Assembly (NCBI RefSeq): GCF_001792775.2
Contig: NZ_MLGE02000001.1
Coordinates: forward strand, 295,970 to 359,969
Direction: 5' to 3'
Source of the DNA: Staphylococcus pseudintermedius
Lineage (GTDB): Bacteria; Bacillota; Bacilli; Staphylococcales; Staphylococcaceae
DNA: 64,000 nt
Shown: positions 53,052-64,000 of the stretch, one piece after another
Layout: every line of letters begins with the position of its first letter
Numbering within the stretch: the first letter of the stretch is position 1
The notes under the pieces: generated by a model
Told to the model about the DNA's origin: nothing
The model's database searches: none
Seen by the model: the letters and a program-made list of their open reading frames with translations, nothing else
Made by a program: the position numbers and the translations under genes

Positions 53052-54428
53052 ATGAAAACAATAGATTTTATAGTATTTATCATTTACTTTGCAGCACTCA
53101 TTTCAGTGGGTATCATTGGTGTATTAAAAACAAAATCATCTGAAAAATATATGGTGGCTGACCGTAATTTAGGGCTATGGATGTTGTTTGGATGCCTAAC
53201 AGCTGTATTTTTAGGTGGTTCTTCTACTATCGGAACTTCACAATTAGGCTATGAAATTGGTCTTTCAGGCTTTTGGTTTGTATTTTCACTGGGTGTCGGT
53301 ATTACGATATTTGGCTTGTTTTTACTTGATCGCATTATGGATTTACAAGTGATTACGATTAGTGAACTGTTATATCGATTATTTGGCCATCGTGTAAGAG
53401 TGATGGGCGCAGTCGTTACAGCAATGTATACGCTTATGATTTGTGTGACACAAGTCATTGCGATGGGTGCCGTCGTGTCCCAAATTTTTCATTGGCCTAT
53501 GATGACAGCGATTCTTGTTGGTGGGAGTATTGTCTTTGTGTATACGATTCTAGGAGGCATGTGGACACTCTCGATTACTGACGTCATTCAATTTTTAGTG
53601 ATGACTATAGGTATTTTTTGTATTATGTTGCCGATGAGTTTACATAGTGTTGGAGGATTGACGACATTAATTGAACAACTGCCAGCGTCACATTTAAGTT
53701 TTTTCAATATCGGTGTTGGGGAAATTGTGAATTACTTTGTGACATATACACTAGGTGTCATGGTTGGACAAGACATTTGGCAACGTTTCTTTACAGGGAA
53801 GACGAAGCGTATCTCAAAGACCTCAGGAGTGCTGGTGGGTTTCTATAGTGGACTTTATTCTATTGTGATGGTCATTGTCGGCATGTGTGCGTATGTATTA
53901 TTTCCAAACATCCAAAATACGCAAAACGTATTCGCACATATGGCTTTTGAAATATTACCGAATGGCTTATTAGGGATCGTCTTTGCTGCTTTAATTGCGG
54001 CGATTATGTCTACAGCATCAGGGACATTACTTGCATCAGCTACGATTATTTCGAATGACTTGTTGAAACCTTATGTTTTTAAAAATATGGAAGATCATCA
54101 ATTTTTAGGGCTGACACGTTTGACTACATGCATTCTCGCAGTCATTGCAATAGTCATTTCGATTTGGGTGAAAGAAGTTCTCGTTGCGATAGATATTGCC
54201 TATGCGATTTTGACAGGAGGTATCTTTATGCCAGTCGTTTTAGGCTTATTCATGAAACGCATTACACCACAAGCGGCATTTTACGCCATTATCGCAAGTG
54301 TAATCGTCATTTTTATCGGTATCGCCATCACAGGACCACAATCTACTGCGACAATATTTTATGCAATACTTGTTAATGCTATAATATTAATCATCATGTC
54401 TCAATTTCAGCGTAAAAGAGAAGCATAA
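53052..54428 (+). CDS. Sodium:solute symporter (SSS family)
   Basis: A 458-residue transporter with 12-13 helices. It opens with a short out-facing end, then FAALISVGIIG, and has the sodium-symport motif region GGSSTIGTSQLGYEIGLSG near 55-75 and FAALIAAIMSTASGTLLASATI near 305-325. The Ser-Thr pair in MSTASG is the usual sodium-2 site. The ribosome site is weak at all candidate starts; the ATG at 53052 is chosen. An aminotransferase follows after 62 bases, and the two may share a transcript. Substrate unknown, with an amino acid or carboxylate plausible. Confidence 0.88.
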   Translation: MKTIDFIVFIIYFAALISVGIIGVLKTKSSEKYMVADRNLGLWMLFGCLTAVFLGGSSTIGTSQLGYEIGLSGFWFVFSLGVGITIFGLFLLDRIMDLQVITISELLYRLFGHRVRVMGAVVTAMYTLMICVTQVIAMGAVVSQIFHWPMMTAILVGGSIVFVYTILGGMWTLSITDVIQFLVMTIGIFCIMLPMSLHSVGGLTTLIEQLPASHLSFFNIGVGEIVNYFVTYTLGVMVGQDIWQRFFTGKTKRISKTSGVLVGFYSGLYSIVMVIVGMCAYVLFPNIQNTQNVFAHMAFEILPNGLLGIVFAALIAAIMSTASGTLLASATIISNDLLKPYVFKNMEDHQFLGLTRLTTCILAVIAIVISIWVKEVLVAIDIAYAILTGGIFMPVVLGLFMKRITPQAAFYAIIASVIVIFIGIAITGPQSTATIFYAILVNAIILIIMSQFQRKREA

Positions 54429-54490
54429 AATGTGGTGTTGAAGTTATCTATCTTGCACCATACACATATTATTAAGGAGGCATCTATGAA

Positions 54491-55648
54491 ATGGAGTTAT
54501 TAAACAATCATATTAAAGACATTGAGGTACCTGGAACACGTCAGTTTGCGAATAAGGTTGATCAATACCCAAACTGTTTAGATTTAACACTCGGGCAGTC
54601 TGACTTCCCTGTTGCTTCATATGTGCAAGACGCAATGATTCAAGCAATTCAAGAGGGGCGATTGAAATATACACACAATAAAGGGTTGTTGGAATTACGT
54701 ACCGCGATTTCAGAATATACAGCTGAAAGATTTGGTGTAACATATGATCCTGAAACAGAAATTGTCGTGACTAACGGGGCATCAGAAGGGATTGATGACA
54801 TCTTACGAACGATTTTAAATCCAGGAGAAGAGGTCATCTTACCGGGGCCAACGTATTTAGGGTATGAGCCGATTGTCAAACTACAAGGTGCTGAGGTGAA
54901 ATGGATTGATACCTCACATACCGGTTTTGTGCCGACTGCTGATGCGATTAAGGCGGCCATCACACCTCAAACGAAAGCGATTATGTTTAACTATCCGACG
55001 AATCCAACTGGGACGACATTATCATATGAAAATATTGCGGAAATTGTAGCAGTATTGAAAGAGACGAATATTTTCATTATTACGGACGAAATTTATAGTG
55101 AAAATGTATTTGAAGGACGACATCGTTCATTTATGGAGTTTCCTGAGATTCGCAAGCAACTGTTTGTCGTGAATGGTTTATCGAAATCACATGCGATGAC
55201 GGGTGCGCGTGTTGGCTATGTGCTCTCGACCCCTGAATTGATTGAAGAAGTGACGACCGTCCATTTATATAATTCAATTTGTGTGGCGACACCTAGTCAA
55301 TACGGTGCGATTCGTGCATTGAAAGAAGGGGCTGCCGATATTGAAAAGATGAATGCCGCGTATCGTGAACGTCGTGATTATATTTACCAACGTTTGACAG
55401 ATATGGGCCTATCAGTCACATTACCACAAGGGACATTTTATATTTTCCCGAATGTGTCGGCGTACGATCAAGATTCATTCCGTTTTTGTAATCAATTGTT
55501 AGAACGTGAACAGTTGGCCATCGTACCGGGCAAGTCATTTTCAGATTTTGCAGAAGGTTATGTACGTTTATCCTTTGCATGTGACATGCCAACAATCGAG
55601 GAAGCATGTAATCGATTGGAACGTTTCTTATCATATTATCAAGCATAA
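54491..55648 (+). CDS. Class I/II PLP aminotransferase (PatA-like)
   Basis: A 385-residue fold-type I aminotransferase. It has TLGQSDFPV, VTNGASEGIDDIL, NYPTNPTGTTLS (PLP Asn), ITDEIYSENVF (Asp) and the Schiff-base Lys in VNGLSKSHAMTGARVGY. This group (PatA/aromatic-type) transaminates N-acetyl-diaminopimelate, alanine or aromatic amino acids. The ATG at 54491 lies about ten bases after AGGAGG. It follows the symporter and ends at a strong terminator. It could use the imported solute, which is an inference. Confidence 0.9.
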   Translation: MELLNNHIKDIEVPGTRQFANKVDQYPNCLDLTLGQSDFPVASYVQDAMIQAIQEGRLKYTHNKGLLELRTAISEYTAERFGVTYDPETEIVVTNGASEGIDDILRTILNPGEEVILPGPTYLGYEPIVKLQGAEVKWIDTSHTGFVPTADAIKAAITPQTKAIMFNYPTNPTGTTLSYENIAEIVAVLKETNIFIITDEIYSENVFEGRHRSFMEFPEIRKQLFVVNGLSKSHAMTGARVGYVLSTPELIEEVTTVHLYNSICVATPSQYGAIRALKEGAADIEKMNAAYRERRDYIYQRLTDMGLSVTLPQGTFYIFPNVSAYDQDSFRFCNQLLEREQLAIVPGKSFSDFAEGYVRLSFACDMPTIEEACNRLERFLSYYQA

Positions 55649-55656
55649 CAATTATT

Positions 55657-55697
55657 AAAGCGCGTATGGGATGATGGTTTATCTCATGCGCGCTTTA
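55657..55697 (+). terminator. Terminator of the aminotransferase gene
   Basis: AAAGCGCG and ATGGGAT pair with ATCTCAT and GCGCGCTTT in a stem of about 15 bp with one or two wobbles. It lies nine bases past the stop. Confidence 0.75.
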
Positions 55698-55870
55698 ACT
55701 ATGACAAAATAGAGATGCGAGCGTGAAAGATCTCAACTCGACTGTGCAATACAAAGAACACCCAGTATCATTTGATAGACGTATATGGGGTATTTTCGTG
55801 AGCAACATGTCTTGGTTTCATTTAACAATCTTTATACAATAAAAGGTAAGAAGACGAACGAGGTGATAGG

Positions 55871-57466
55871 ATGGACAAGCAAACGATACGTCAACAAATC
55901 GAAGCGGGGAACATTTCAGTAGGTATCGAATTAGGTTCGACGCGCATCAAAACTGTCGCTATTGATTCGACGACACGCACGATTGCGACTGGGCATTATG
56001 AATGGGAACAACAACTGACTGACGGATATTGGTCCTATGATTTAGATGAAGTTTGGCAAGGGATTCGAGAGAGTTTTCGTTTGATGACCCGGGAAATAAA
56101 AGCGACATATGAGGTGAAACTCACGCACATGGCAAGTTTAGGGATTAGCGGGATGATGCATGGTTATTTAGTGTTTGATGCACAAGGTCAACTGCTTGTC
56201 CCTTTTCGGACGTGGCGTAATAATACCGCACATGAAGCAGGTAAACAGTTAAGAGAAGCATTTCAGTTCAATATTCCTGAACGTTGGAGTATTGCACATT
56301 ATTATCAAAGTGCGTTGAAAGAAGAATCACATGTGAAGGATGTCGCGTACATGACGACGTTATCGGGTTACGTTCATTGGCAATTAACGGGAGAAAAAGT
56401 GCTCGGAATTGGTGATGCTTCGGGGATGTTTCCTATCGACCCCAAGACTGCCACATATCGAAAAGACTTATGTGAACAGTTCGATACATTAATGGCAACA
56501 AATGGATATGATCAAGACATACAGCGCATTTTACCGACAGTCCACGTGGCTGGTGAGCAAGTGGGGACTTTGACGGCAGACGGCGCACGCTTATTAGATC
56601 CAACTGGCACGTTAACGTCGGGATGTCCGATGTGTGCACCAGAAGGCGACGCGGGTACAGGTATGGTGGCGACCAACAGTATTGCACCAAAAACCGGAAA
56701 TGTATCGGCAGGAACGAGTATTTTCGCTATGATTGTCCTCGAACAGCCACTGCAAGCCGTATACCCGGAGGTCGATATTGTGACGACGCCAGCTGGAGAT
56801 GAAGTGGCGATGATTCATGCGAATAATGGGTCGTCAGATTTGAATCATTGGGTACATTTATTTGAAGAGGTTTTTCAACTTATGGATATGTCATACGATA
56901 AGACGACGTTATGGACACGTTTATTCGAAAGTGCATTAGATGGAGACGATGACTTAGGAAAACTGTTATCATATGGCTATATTTCAGGTGAATACATGAC
57001 TGATGTTCCTAGAGGATTTCCATTATTTATACGGCAACAAGACAGTCGTTTTAATATCCAAAACTTCATGAAAAACCATATTTTTACGATGCTCAGTACA
57101 CTCAAAATAGGTGTTGATCGATTGAAAACACGGGAGCAACTGCAAATAGATCGCATGACAGGTCACGGCGGAGTTTTTGCGACGAAACAAGTGGTACAAC
57201 GTTATTTAGCAGCGGCGTTAGAAAGTCCAGTCACAGTGATGGAGAATGCGAATGAGGGCGGCGCATGGGGCATGGCAATGTTAGCAAGATATATGTTAGA
57301 GAACAATGTCACGTTAGCGGCGTTTTTAGAGCATGTCGGCTTTCGTGACGTTGAGACTGAAACGATGGCACCACAAGCGCGTGATATCGAAAGTTTTAAC
57401 ACCTATGTGCAACGATTTGAAGCGGGCTTGGCGATTGAGCGCCTGTTGAATGACATGTTGGATTGA
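55871..57466 (+). CDS. FGGY-family carbohydrate kinase, substrate unknown
   Basis: A 531-residue sugar kinase. It has VGIELGSTRIKTVAID (phosphate-1), a catalytic-Asp region EGDAGTGMVATNS, a C-terminal MTGHGGVFATKQVV and an ATP-binding ENANEGGAWGMAML. It is longer than xylulokinase and resembles the ribulokinase/XylB-like subgroup. AGGTGATAGG precedes the ATG. No isomerase or epimerase is adjacent, so the substrate cannot be read from context. Terminators on both sides indicate a single gene. Confidence 0.85.
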   Translation: MDKQTIRQQIEAGNISVGIELGSTRIKTVAIDSTTRTIATGHYEWEQQLTDGYWSYDLDEVWQGIRESFRLMTREIKATYEVKLTHMASLGISGMMHGYLVFDAQGQLLVPFRTWRNNTAHEAGKQLREAFQFNIPERWSIAHYYQSALKEESHVKDVAYMTTLSGYVHWQLTGEKVLGIGDASGMFPIDPKTATYRKDLCEQFDTLMATNGYDQDIQRILPTVHVAGEQVGTLTADGARLLDPTGTLTSGCPMCAPEGDAGTGMVATNSIAPKTGNVSAGTSIFAMIVLEQPLQAVYPEVDIVTTPAGDEVAMIHANNGSSDLNHWVHLFEEVFQLMDMSYDKTTLWTRLFESALDGDDDLGKLLSYGYISGEYMTDVPRGFPLFIRQQDSRFNIQNFMKNHIFTMLSTLKIGVDRLKTREQLQIDRMTGHGGVFATKQVVQRYLAAALESPVTVMENANEGGAWGMAMLARYMLENNVTLAAFLEHVGFRDVETETMAPQARDIESFNTYVQRFEAGLAIERLLNDMLD

Positions 57467-57544
57467 TAGGTGTTTGAATTGGAGTGGCACAAGTCGTGTA
57501 TCGTGCTGAACATTGCAAAATAGGCTGTCACGCTTCATATCATG

Positions 57545-60145
<2,601 letters not shown>

Positions 60146-60171
60146 ACACTAATTTTATGGAAGATATATGA

Positions 60172-60209
60172 AGAGAGTTGAGATGTTAATATCGTCTCAG
60201 CTCTTTTTT
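60172..60209 (+). terminator. Terminator of the Zur-controlled operon
   Basis: AGAGTTGAGA pairs with TCTCAGCTCT (one wobble) and is followed by six Ts. It lies about 25 bases past the permease stop. Confidence 0.75.
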
Positions 60210-60276
60210 ATTGAAATGAGGCTTAAAATATATGGATTTAGGGAAGATATAACCTATATCATCTCAGGAGGTGCCT

Positions 60277-61326
60277 ATGTTTTTAGCATGGAATGAAATC
60301 AAACGGAACAAACTTAAATTCAGTCTCATTATTGGTGTTCTCATCCTCATCAGTTATCTATTATTTTTACTGTCTGGATTGGCGAAAGGACTTATCAATA
60401 TGAATACGGAAGGTATTAATCGTTGGGAGGCAGATGCGATTGTGTTAAACAAGGATGCCAACCAAACAGTTCAGCAATCAAGCTTTGACAAAACGCTTGT
60501 GAATGGAAAATTTGATAAACAAGCCACATTGAAACAAGCAGCAGTCATTGTCTCTAACGGTAAAATTGAAGAAAATGCATTGCTATATGGAACGCAAAAA
60601 GATGCGTTTATTGTCCCTCAACTGACAGAAGGACGTACGTTTACTGCAGATAATGAAGTCATAGCTGACGGTACATTGAAAGAAAAAGGATTCAAACTCG
60701 GGGACACGTTATCACTTTCTCAATCAGATGAAACACTCAAAATTGTAGGATTTACCGAATCAGCAAAATACAATGCCTCTCCTGTTCTCTTTGGGAATGA
60801 TCAAACGATTGAAAAAATAAATCCTCTTTTAACTGGGGATAAAACGAATGCCGTCGTTGTAAAAGATAGTCATTGGCAACATCAAAAACTAGACTCGACA
60901 CTTGAAGCAATAGATATCAATACATTTATCGAAAACCTGCCAGGTTATCAAGCGCAAAATTTAACTTTAAACTTTATGATTAGTTTTTTATTTATTATCT
61001 CGGCTACAGTCATTGGTGTTTTTTTATATGTCATTACGTTACAAAAGACGCAATTGTTTGGCGTATTGAAAGCACAAGGATTTACAAATGGAGATTTAGT
61101 GAAAGTCGTATTATCTCAAACATTTGTATTAGCGCTGATTGGGACAGTTATTGGCTTAATATTAACCCTCGTGACAGGTACATTTTTACCTTCTGCCGTA
61201 CCGATTAAATTTGAGATGCTCACGCTTATAATTTTTGGTATTGTGCTCATTTTAGTGTCGCTATTGGGCAGTTTATTTTCAATAATGACGATACGCAAAA
61301 TTGATCCACTGAAAGCAATCGGTTAG
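60277..61326 (+). CDS. ABC transporter permease (FtsX/MacB-like; HrtB type)
   Basis: A 349-residue permease. One helix (about 15-38) is followed by a large extracytoplasmic domain (about 40-225), then three helices with the FtsX signature (TQLFGVLKAQGFTNGDLVKVVL, ending SIMTIRKIDPLKAIG). The ATG at 60277 lies five bases after GGAGG. The ATPase starts 12 bases downstream. Layout matches HrtB/DevC-type efflux permeases used for haem or antimicrobial export. The substrate is unknown, and no two-component system is adjacent. Confidence 0.87.
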   Translation: MFLAWNEIKRNKLKFSLIIGVLILISYLLFLLSGLAKGLINMNTEGINRWEADAIVLNKDANQTVQQSSFDKTLVNGKFDKQATLKQAAVIVSNGKIEENALLYGTQKDAFIVPQLTEGRTFTADNEVIADGTLKEKGFKLGDTLSLSQSDETLKIVGFTESAKYNASPVLFGNDQTIEKINPLLTGDKTNAVVVKDSHWQHQKLDSTLEAIDINTFIENLPGYQAQNLTLNFMISFLFIISATVIGVFLYVITLQKTQLFGVLKAQGFTNGDLVKVVLSQTFVLALIGTVIGLILTLVTGTFLPSAVPIKFEMLTLIIFGIVLILVSLLGSLFSIMTIRKIDPLKAIG

Positions 61327-61338
61327 GAGGTAAAAGGT

Positions 61339-62001
61339 ATGTTGAAATTTCAAAATGTCACAAAATCATTTAAAGATGGCCAACAGGTTATTGAAGCGGT
61401 AAAACCGACAACACTAGAGTTTAGTCCAGGAGAACTTATAGCGATTGTAGGGCCATCTGGTTCAGGGAAAAGTACATTTTTAACAATGGCAGGTGCATTG
61501 CAAAAGCCGACATCCGGAGATATTATCATCGGCACACAAAAAATAACAGATTTAAGCCAAAAAGCATTGGCACGTGTCCGCATGCAACAAATTGGCTTTA
61601 TATTACAAACGTCAAATTTAGTACCATTTTTAACAGTCAAACAGCAATTTCAACTCTTGAAAAAGCGAAAAAAAGACGTGATGGCACAACAAGATTTTGA
61701 TGCACTTATCCAACAGTTAGGTTTAGAAAGTGTCATGAATCAGTTACCAAGTGAAATATCGGGTGGACAAAAACAACGTGTCGCTATTGCCAAGGCGATC
61801 TATACGAATCCAGATATCATTTTAGCTGATGAACCCACAGCTTCTCTTGATACTGAAAATGCGATGTCGGTGATGGAGATTTTAAAAAATGAATCTAAAC
61901 GACGCAACAAAATGTGTATGATTGTGACACATGACGAGCGGCTAACGGCATACTGTGACAAGGTATTTGAAATGAAAGATGGTGTGCTTACAGAAAAGTA
62001 G
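61339..62001 (+). CDS. ABC transporter ATP-binding protein (HrtA/LolD type)
   Basis: A 220-residue ATPase. It has Walker A GPSGSGKST, Q-loop FILQTSNLVPFLTV, signature EISGGQKQRVAIA and Walker B IILADEPTASLD, then MIVTHDERL. The LolD/MacB-type SGGQ signature suits the FtsX-fold permease before it. AGGAGG precedes the ATG. Together they form an exporter or lipid/peptide extractor. The next gene, hypR, has its own promoter. Confidence 0.93.
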   Translation: MLKFQNVTKSFKDGQQVIEAVKPTTLEFSPGELIAIVGPSGSGKSTFLTMAGALQKPTSGDIIIGTQKITDLSQKALARVRMQQIGFILQTSNLVPFLTVKQQFQLLKKRKKDVMAQQDFDALIQQLGLESVMNQLPSEISGGQKQRVAIAKAIYTNPDIILADEPTASLDTENAMSVMEILKNESKRRNKMCMIVTHDERLTAYCDKVFEMKDGVLTEK

Positions 62002-62048
62002 AAACAATATTTAAAGGATTAGGGTTTTTATTTTAGTAAAGATGTGTT

Positions 62049-62075
62049 TTAATGTAACTATAAGAATTACATTAA
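62049..62075 (+). promoter_or_regulatory. Candidate HypR operator
   Basis: TTAATGTAACTA and GAATTACATTAA flank TAA, a 12-3-12 imperfect inverted repeat, which is the layout described for the S. aureus HypR operator. Its outer nine bases on each side are perfect. It lies 12 bases before the hypR ATG. Confidence 0.7.
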
Positions 62076-62087
62076 AGAGGTGCAATG

Positions 62088-62510
62088 ATGAATCTTGAAT
62101 TTAATATTGCCGTGCACGTACTCACATTTTTAAATCAACATAAAGGGGAAGTGTTTAATAGCCAAGCACTCGCTGAAAATGTCTGTGTCAATCCTGTGCA
62201 ATTAAGACGCGTGATGTCAAAGTTGCAACAAAAAGGTGATGTTAAAGTGGTGCGTGGTCAAAAAGGGGGATATCTTGCTACTGAAGATGGATTGGCGATT
62301 AAGTTAGAACCACTTTTTCGTTTATTCAATCGCCCTGAGAACCATGGACGCTTATTTACAGGAAACCCTTCCATGCACTGTAAAATCTCACAAAAAATCG
62401 AACAAGTCATGTATGGCCACTATTTAATTGAACAAGAAATCATTGCAAATTATTACCAAGGTCAAACGATAGGTGATATTTTGAACCAAATTAGAGAGGT
62501 GGAAGCATAA
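62088..62510 (+). CDS. hypR: Rrf2-family hypochlorite-responsive regulator HypR
   Basis: A 140-residue Rrf2 winged-helix protein. FNSQALAENVCVNPVQLRRVM is the recognition region and KVVRGQKGGYL the wing. Cys33 and Cys98 match the redox pair Cys33/Cys99 of S. aureus HypR, whose disulfide releases repression under hypochlorite or allicin. I take the ATG at 62088, about five bases after AGAGGTG, which also gives the matching Cys33 number. The stop touches the merA start. Family is firm; redox behaviour is by analogy. Confidence 0.88.
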   Translation: MNLEFNIAVHVLTFLNQHKGEVFNSQALAENVCVNPVQLRRVMSKLQQKGDVKVVRGQKGGYLATEDGLAIKLEPLFRLFNRPENHGRLFTGNPSMHCKISQKIEQVMYGHYLIEQEIIANYYQGQTIGDILNQIREVEA

Positions 62511-63836
62511 ATGAATCAATATGATTTAATTGTTGTCGGATTTGGCAAGGCAGGGAAGACATTGGCAAAATTTGCAGCACAACAAGGTAAGAGAGTCGCA
62601 GTCATTGAAAAGTCTGCTGAAATGTATGGAGGGACATGCATTAACATCGGCTGTATTCCATCAAAAGTATTAGTTCATGACGGAATCGAAGCGGCATCAT
62701 TTAACGACGCGATGCAACGTAAACGCGATGTAGTCAATGCATTAAACAGTAAAAACTATCACAATCTTGCAGATGAAGAGACAGTAGATGTGATAAATAT
62801 GACAGCATCATTCAAGTCCGCACATGCAATCGACTTATTGAATGCACAAGGTGAAGCGGTACAAACGATTGAAGGGAAAAATATTGTCATTAACACAGGA
62901 GCGAAGTCAGTCATTCCAAATATTAAAGGTATCGATACATCGCAACGTGTGTATGACTCAAAAGCAATTATGGACTTAACGCAGCAACCGAAACGTCTAG
63001 TGATTGTCGGTGGAGGCTATATTGCACTTGAATTTGCGTCAATTTTTGCGAATTTCGGTACAACAGTGACTGTCTTAGAGCGATCTGATCAAATCTTGAA
63101 AAGAGAAGATGCAGTGATTGCACAACAAGTGACAGAAGATTTAACACAAAAAGGCATTCAATTCATTTATAATGCTGAAACTGAAGCGATTGAAGATGAA
63201 GCTGATGTGACTAAAGTTGTGACAAACCAAGGCACATTTGAAGCGGATGCTGTACTTGTGGCAACAGGGCGCAAACCGAATACAGAAGGCTTAAACTTAG
63301 AAGCAGCAGGTGTTCAACTAGGTCAACGTGGAGAAATTATTGTGAATGACAAATTACAAACATCTGTTGACCATATCTATGCAGTTGGCGATGTGCATGG
63401 TGGCTTGCAATTTACGTATATTTCATTGGATGACTTTAGAATTGTGAAATCACAATTGTTTGGCGATGGTAAACGTACACTCGCACAACGAGGCGTGGTG
63501 CCGTATACAATGTTTATCGACCCACCGATGGCACGTGTCGGTATGACTGCGACAGAAGCACGTGAGAAAGGGTATGATATTCTTGAAAATCAAGTTGCTG
63601 TGAATACAATGCCACGTCATAAAATAAACAATGACACGAGAGGTCTGTTCAAAGCGGTGGTCGATGCGAAGTCAGGTCAAGTGTTAGGCGCTACATTGTA
63701 TGGTCAGCAGTCTGAGGAGCTTATCAATATTGTGAAATTAGCGATTGATCAACAGTTGCCGTATGCAGTGTTGAGAGATAACATCTATACACATCCGACG
63801 ATGGCTGAATCATTCAACGATTTGTTTAATGTATAG
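62511..63836 (+). CDS. merA: MerA-type flavoprotein disulfide reductase
   Basis: A 441-residue pyridine-nucleotide-disulfide oxidoreductase. It has FAD motif VVGFGKAGKTLA, active-site pair Cys43/Cys48 in GTCINIGCIPSK, NAD(P) motif VIVGGGYIALEFASIF, FAD motif HIYAVGDV and a dimerisation domain with HPTMAE. There is no N-terminal HMA domain or C-terminal Cys pair of true mercuric reductase. In S. aureus this gene is co-transcribed with hypR and protects against hypochlorite and allicin. It starts one base past the hypR stop and ends at a terminator. Confidence 0.92.
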   Translation: MNQYDLIVVGFGKAGKTLAKFAAQQGKRVAVIEKSAEMYGGTCINIGCIPSKVLVHDGIEAASFNDAMQRKRDVVNALNSKNYHNLADEETVDVINMTASFKSAHAIDLLNAQGEAVQTIEGKNIVINTGAKSVIPNIKGIDTSQRVYDSKAIMDLTQQPKRLVIVGGGYIALEFASIFANFGTTVTVLERSDQILKREDAVIAQQVTEDLTQKGIQFIYNAETEAIEDEADVTKVVTNQGTFEADAVLVATGRKPNTEGLNLEAAGVQLGQRGEIIVNDKLQTSVDHIYAVGDVHGGLQFTYISLDDFRIVKSQLFGDGKRTLAQRGVVPYTMFIDPPMARVGMTATEAREKGYDILENQVAVNTMPRHKINNDTRGLFKAVVDAKSGQVLGATLYGQQSEELINIVKLAIDQQLPYAVLRDNIYTHPTMAESFNDLFNV

Positions 63837-63848
63837 TGATGTGTTGTG

Positions 63849-63879
63849 GCACGTGTCGGTTATCGATGCGTGCTTTTTT
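63849..63879 (+). terminator. Terminator of hypR-merA
   Basis: GCACGTGTCG pairs with CGATGCGTGC in a 10-bp stem with two G-T pairs and a five-base loop, followed by six Ts. It ends 12 bases past the merA stop and two bases before the group II intron. Confidence 0.85.
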
Positions 63880-63881
63880 CG

Positions 63882-64000
63882 GTGCGCCCGGCATGGGTAA
63901 CATCTTGACGGTGAAAGTCCGTTACAGGCTTGGTAGTAGGAACTGTTAGCGAAAGACAAGGGTGTCCATTGCGAAGTGGAATCTGAAGGAAGTCGGACGC
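63882..64000 (+). mobile_element. 5' end of a group II intron (domain I), truncated by the window edge
   Basis: GTGCGCCCGGCATGGGTAAC matches the conserved GUGYG 5' splice site and the start of bacterial group II introns. GTGAAAGTCC, GTTAGCGAAAG, AAGGGTGTCC and GGAATCTGAAGGAAG follow, which are typical of domain I ribozyme sequences. It begins two bases after the T-run of the hypR-merA terminator. The reverse transcriptase and 3' end lie outside the window. Insertion just behind a terminator is the habit of group IIC introns, but I cannot assign the class from the first 119 bases. Confidence 0.87.

Noticed and set aside
62511..63836. True mercuric reductase with a mer operon
   Set aside because: No HMA domain, no C-terminal Cys pair and no merB/merT nearby; hypR context fits the hypochlorite-type flavoprotein.

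Overview
The window is low-GC Firmicute DNA and reads as a Staphylococcus chromosome. The markers are icaADBC, katA, a SPIN-type peroxidase inhibitor, the aromatic amino-acid decarboxylase sadA, hypR-merA, bioDAFW, and staphylococcal-type Rex, BirA, CtsR, Zur and GlcT sites. The combination of sadA, a SPIN homologue and an O-glycan utilisation cluster points to the S. intermedius/pseudintermedius/delphini group. That species-level guess is an inference from gene content.

Layout. 1-3.6 kb: a frameshifted transporter remnant, then a minus-strand cluster that looks like a small-peptide (bacteriocin or pheromone) system: promoter, tiny ORF, hairpin, CPBP protease, membrane protein, ABC ATPase and ABC permease. 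3.5-3.95 kb: a truncated IS3-family end. 3.9-18.5 kb: a complete mucin core-1 O-glycan module. It has a sortase-anchored GH101 endo-alpha-N-acetylgalactosaminidase, a divergent GntR regulator with two identical palindromic operators, agaS, lacC, lacD, a GH35 beta-galactosidase, a mannose-family PTS (IIB, IIC, IID, IIA) and nagA. Together these release Gal-beta-1,3-GalNAc outside the cell, import it, split it and burn GalNAc through tagatose-6-phosphate. 18.6-31.7 kb: yceI, ptsG with a GlcT antiterminator target, a Rex-controlled lactate-dehydrogenase-like enzyme with a YjiH transporter and IclR regulator, small regulatory modules, a Rex-controlled alcohol dehydrogenase, a possible toxin-antitoxin or defence pair, and lactate permease. 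32-36 kb: a BirA-controlled bioDAFW operon that lacks bioB. 36-41.7 kb: a dispersin-B-like GH20 enzyme placed tail-to-tail with icaADBC and a WYL-type regulator. 42-52 kb: DoxX, azoreductase, a CPBP protease, an Lrp regulator with sadA, the SPIN homologue, a CtsR-controlled Hsp20, a BstA-like protein, katA and dps. 52-64 kb: a decayed holin-like toxin, a symporter and aminotransferase behind a long leader, an FGGY kinase, a Zur-box-controlled flavoprotein plus FeoB-like permease pair, an ABC efflux pair, hypR-merA and the 5' end of a group II intron that runs off the window.

The most interesting points are the peptide/CPBP/ABC locus, the self-contained O-glycan module, the biofilm-polymer hydrolase abutting icaC, and the Zur-controlled flavoprotein/FeoB-like pair, which may be a poorly described zinc-responsive system. 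No tRNA, rRNA or CRISPR array was seen.
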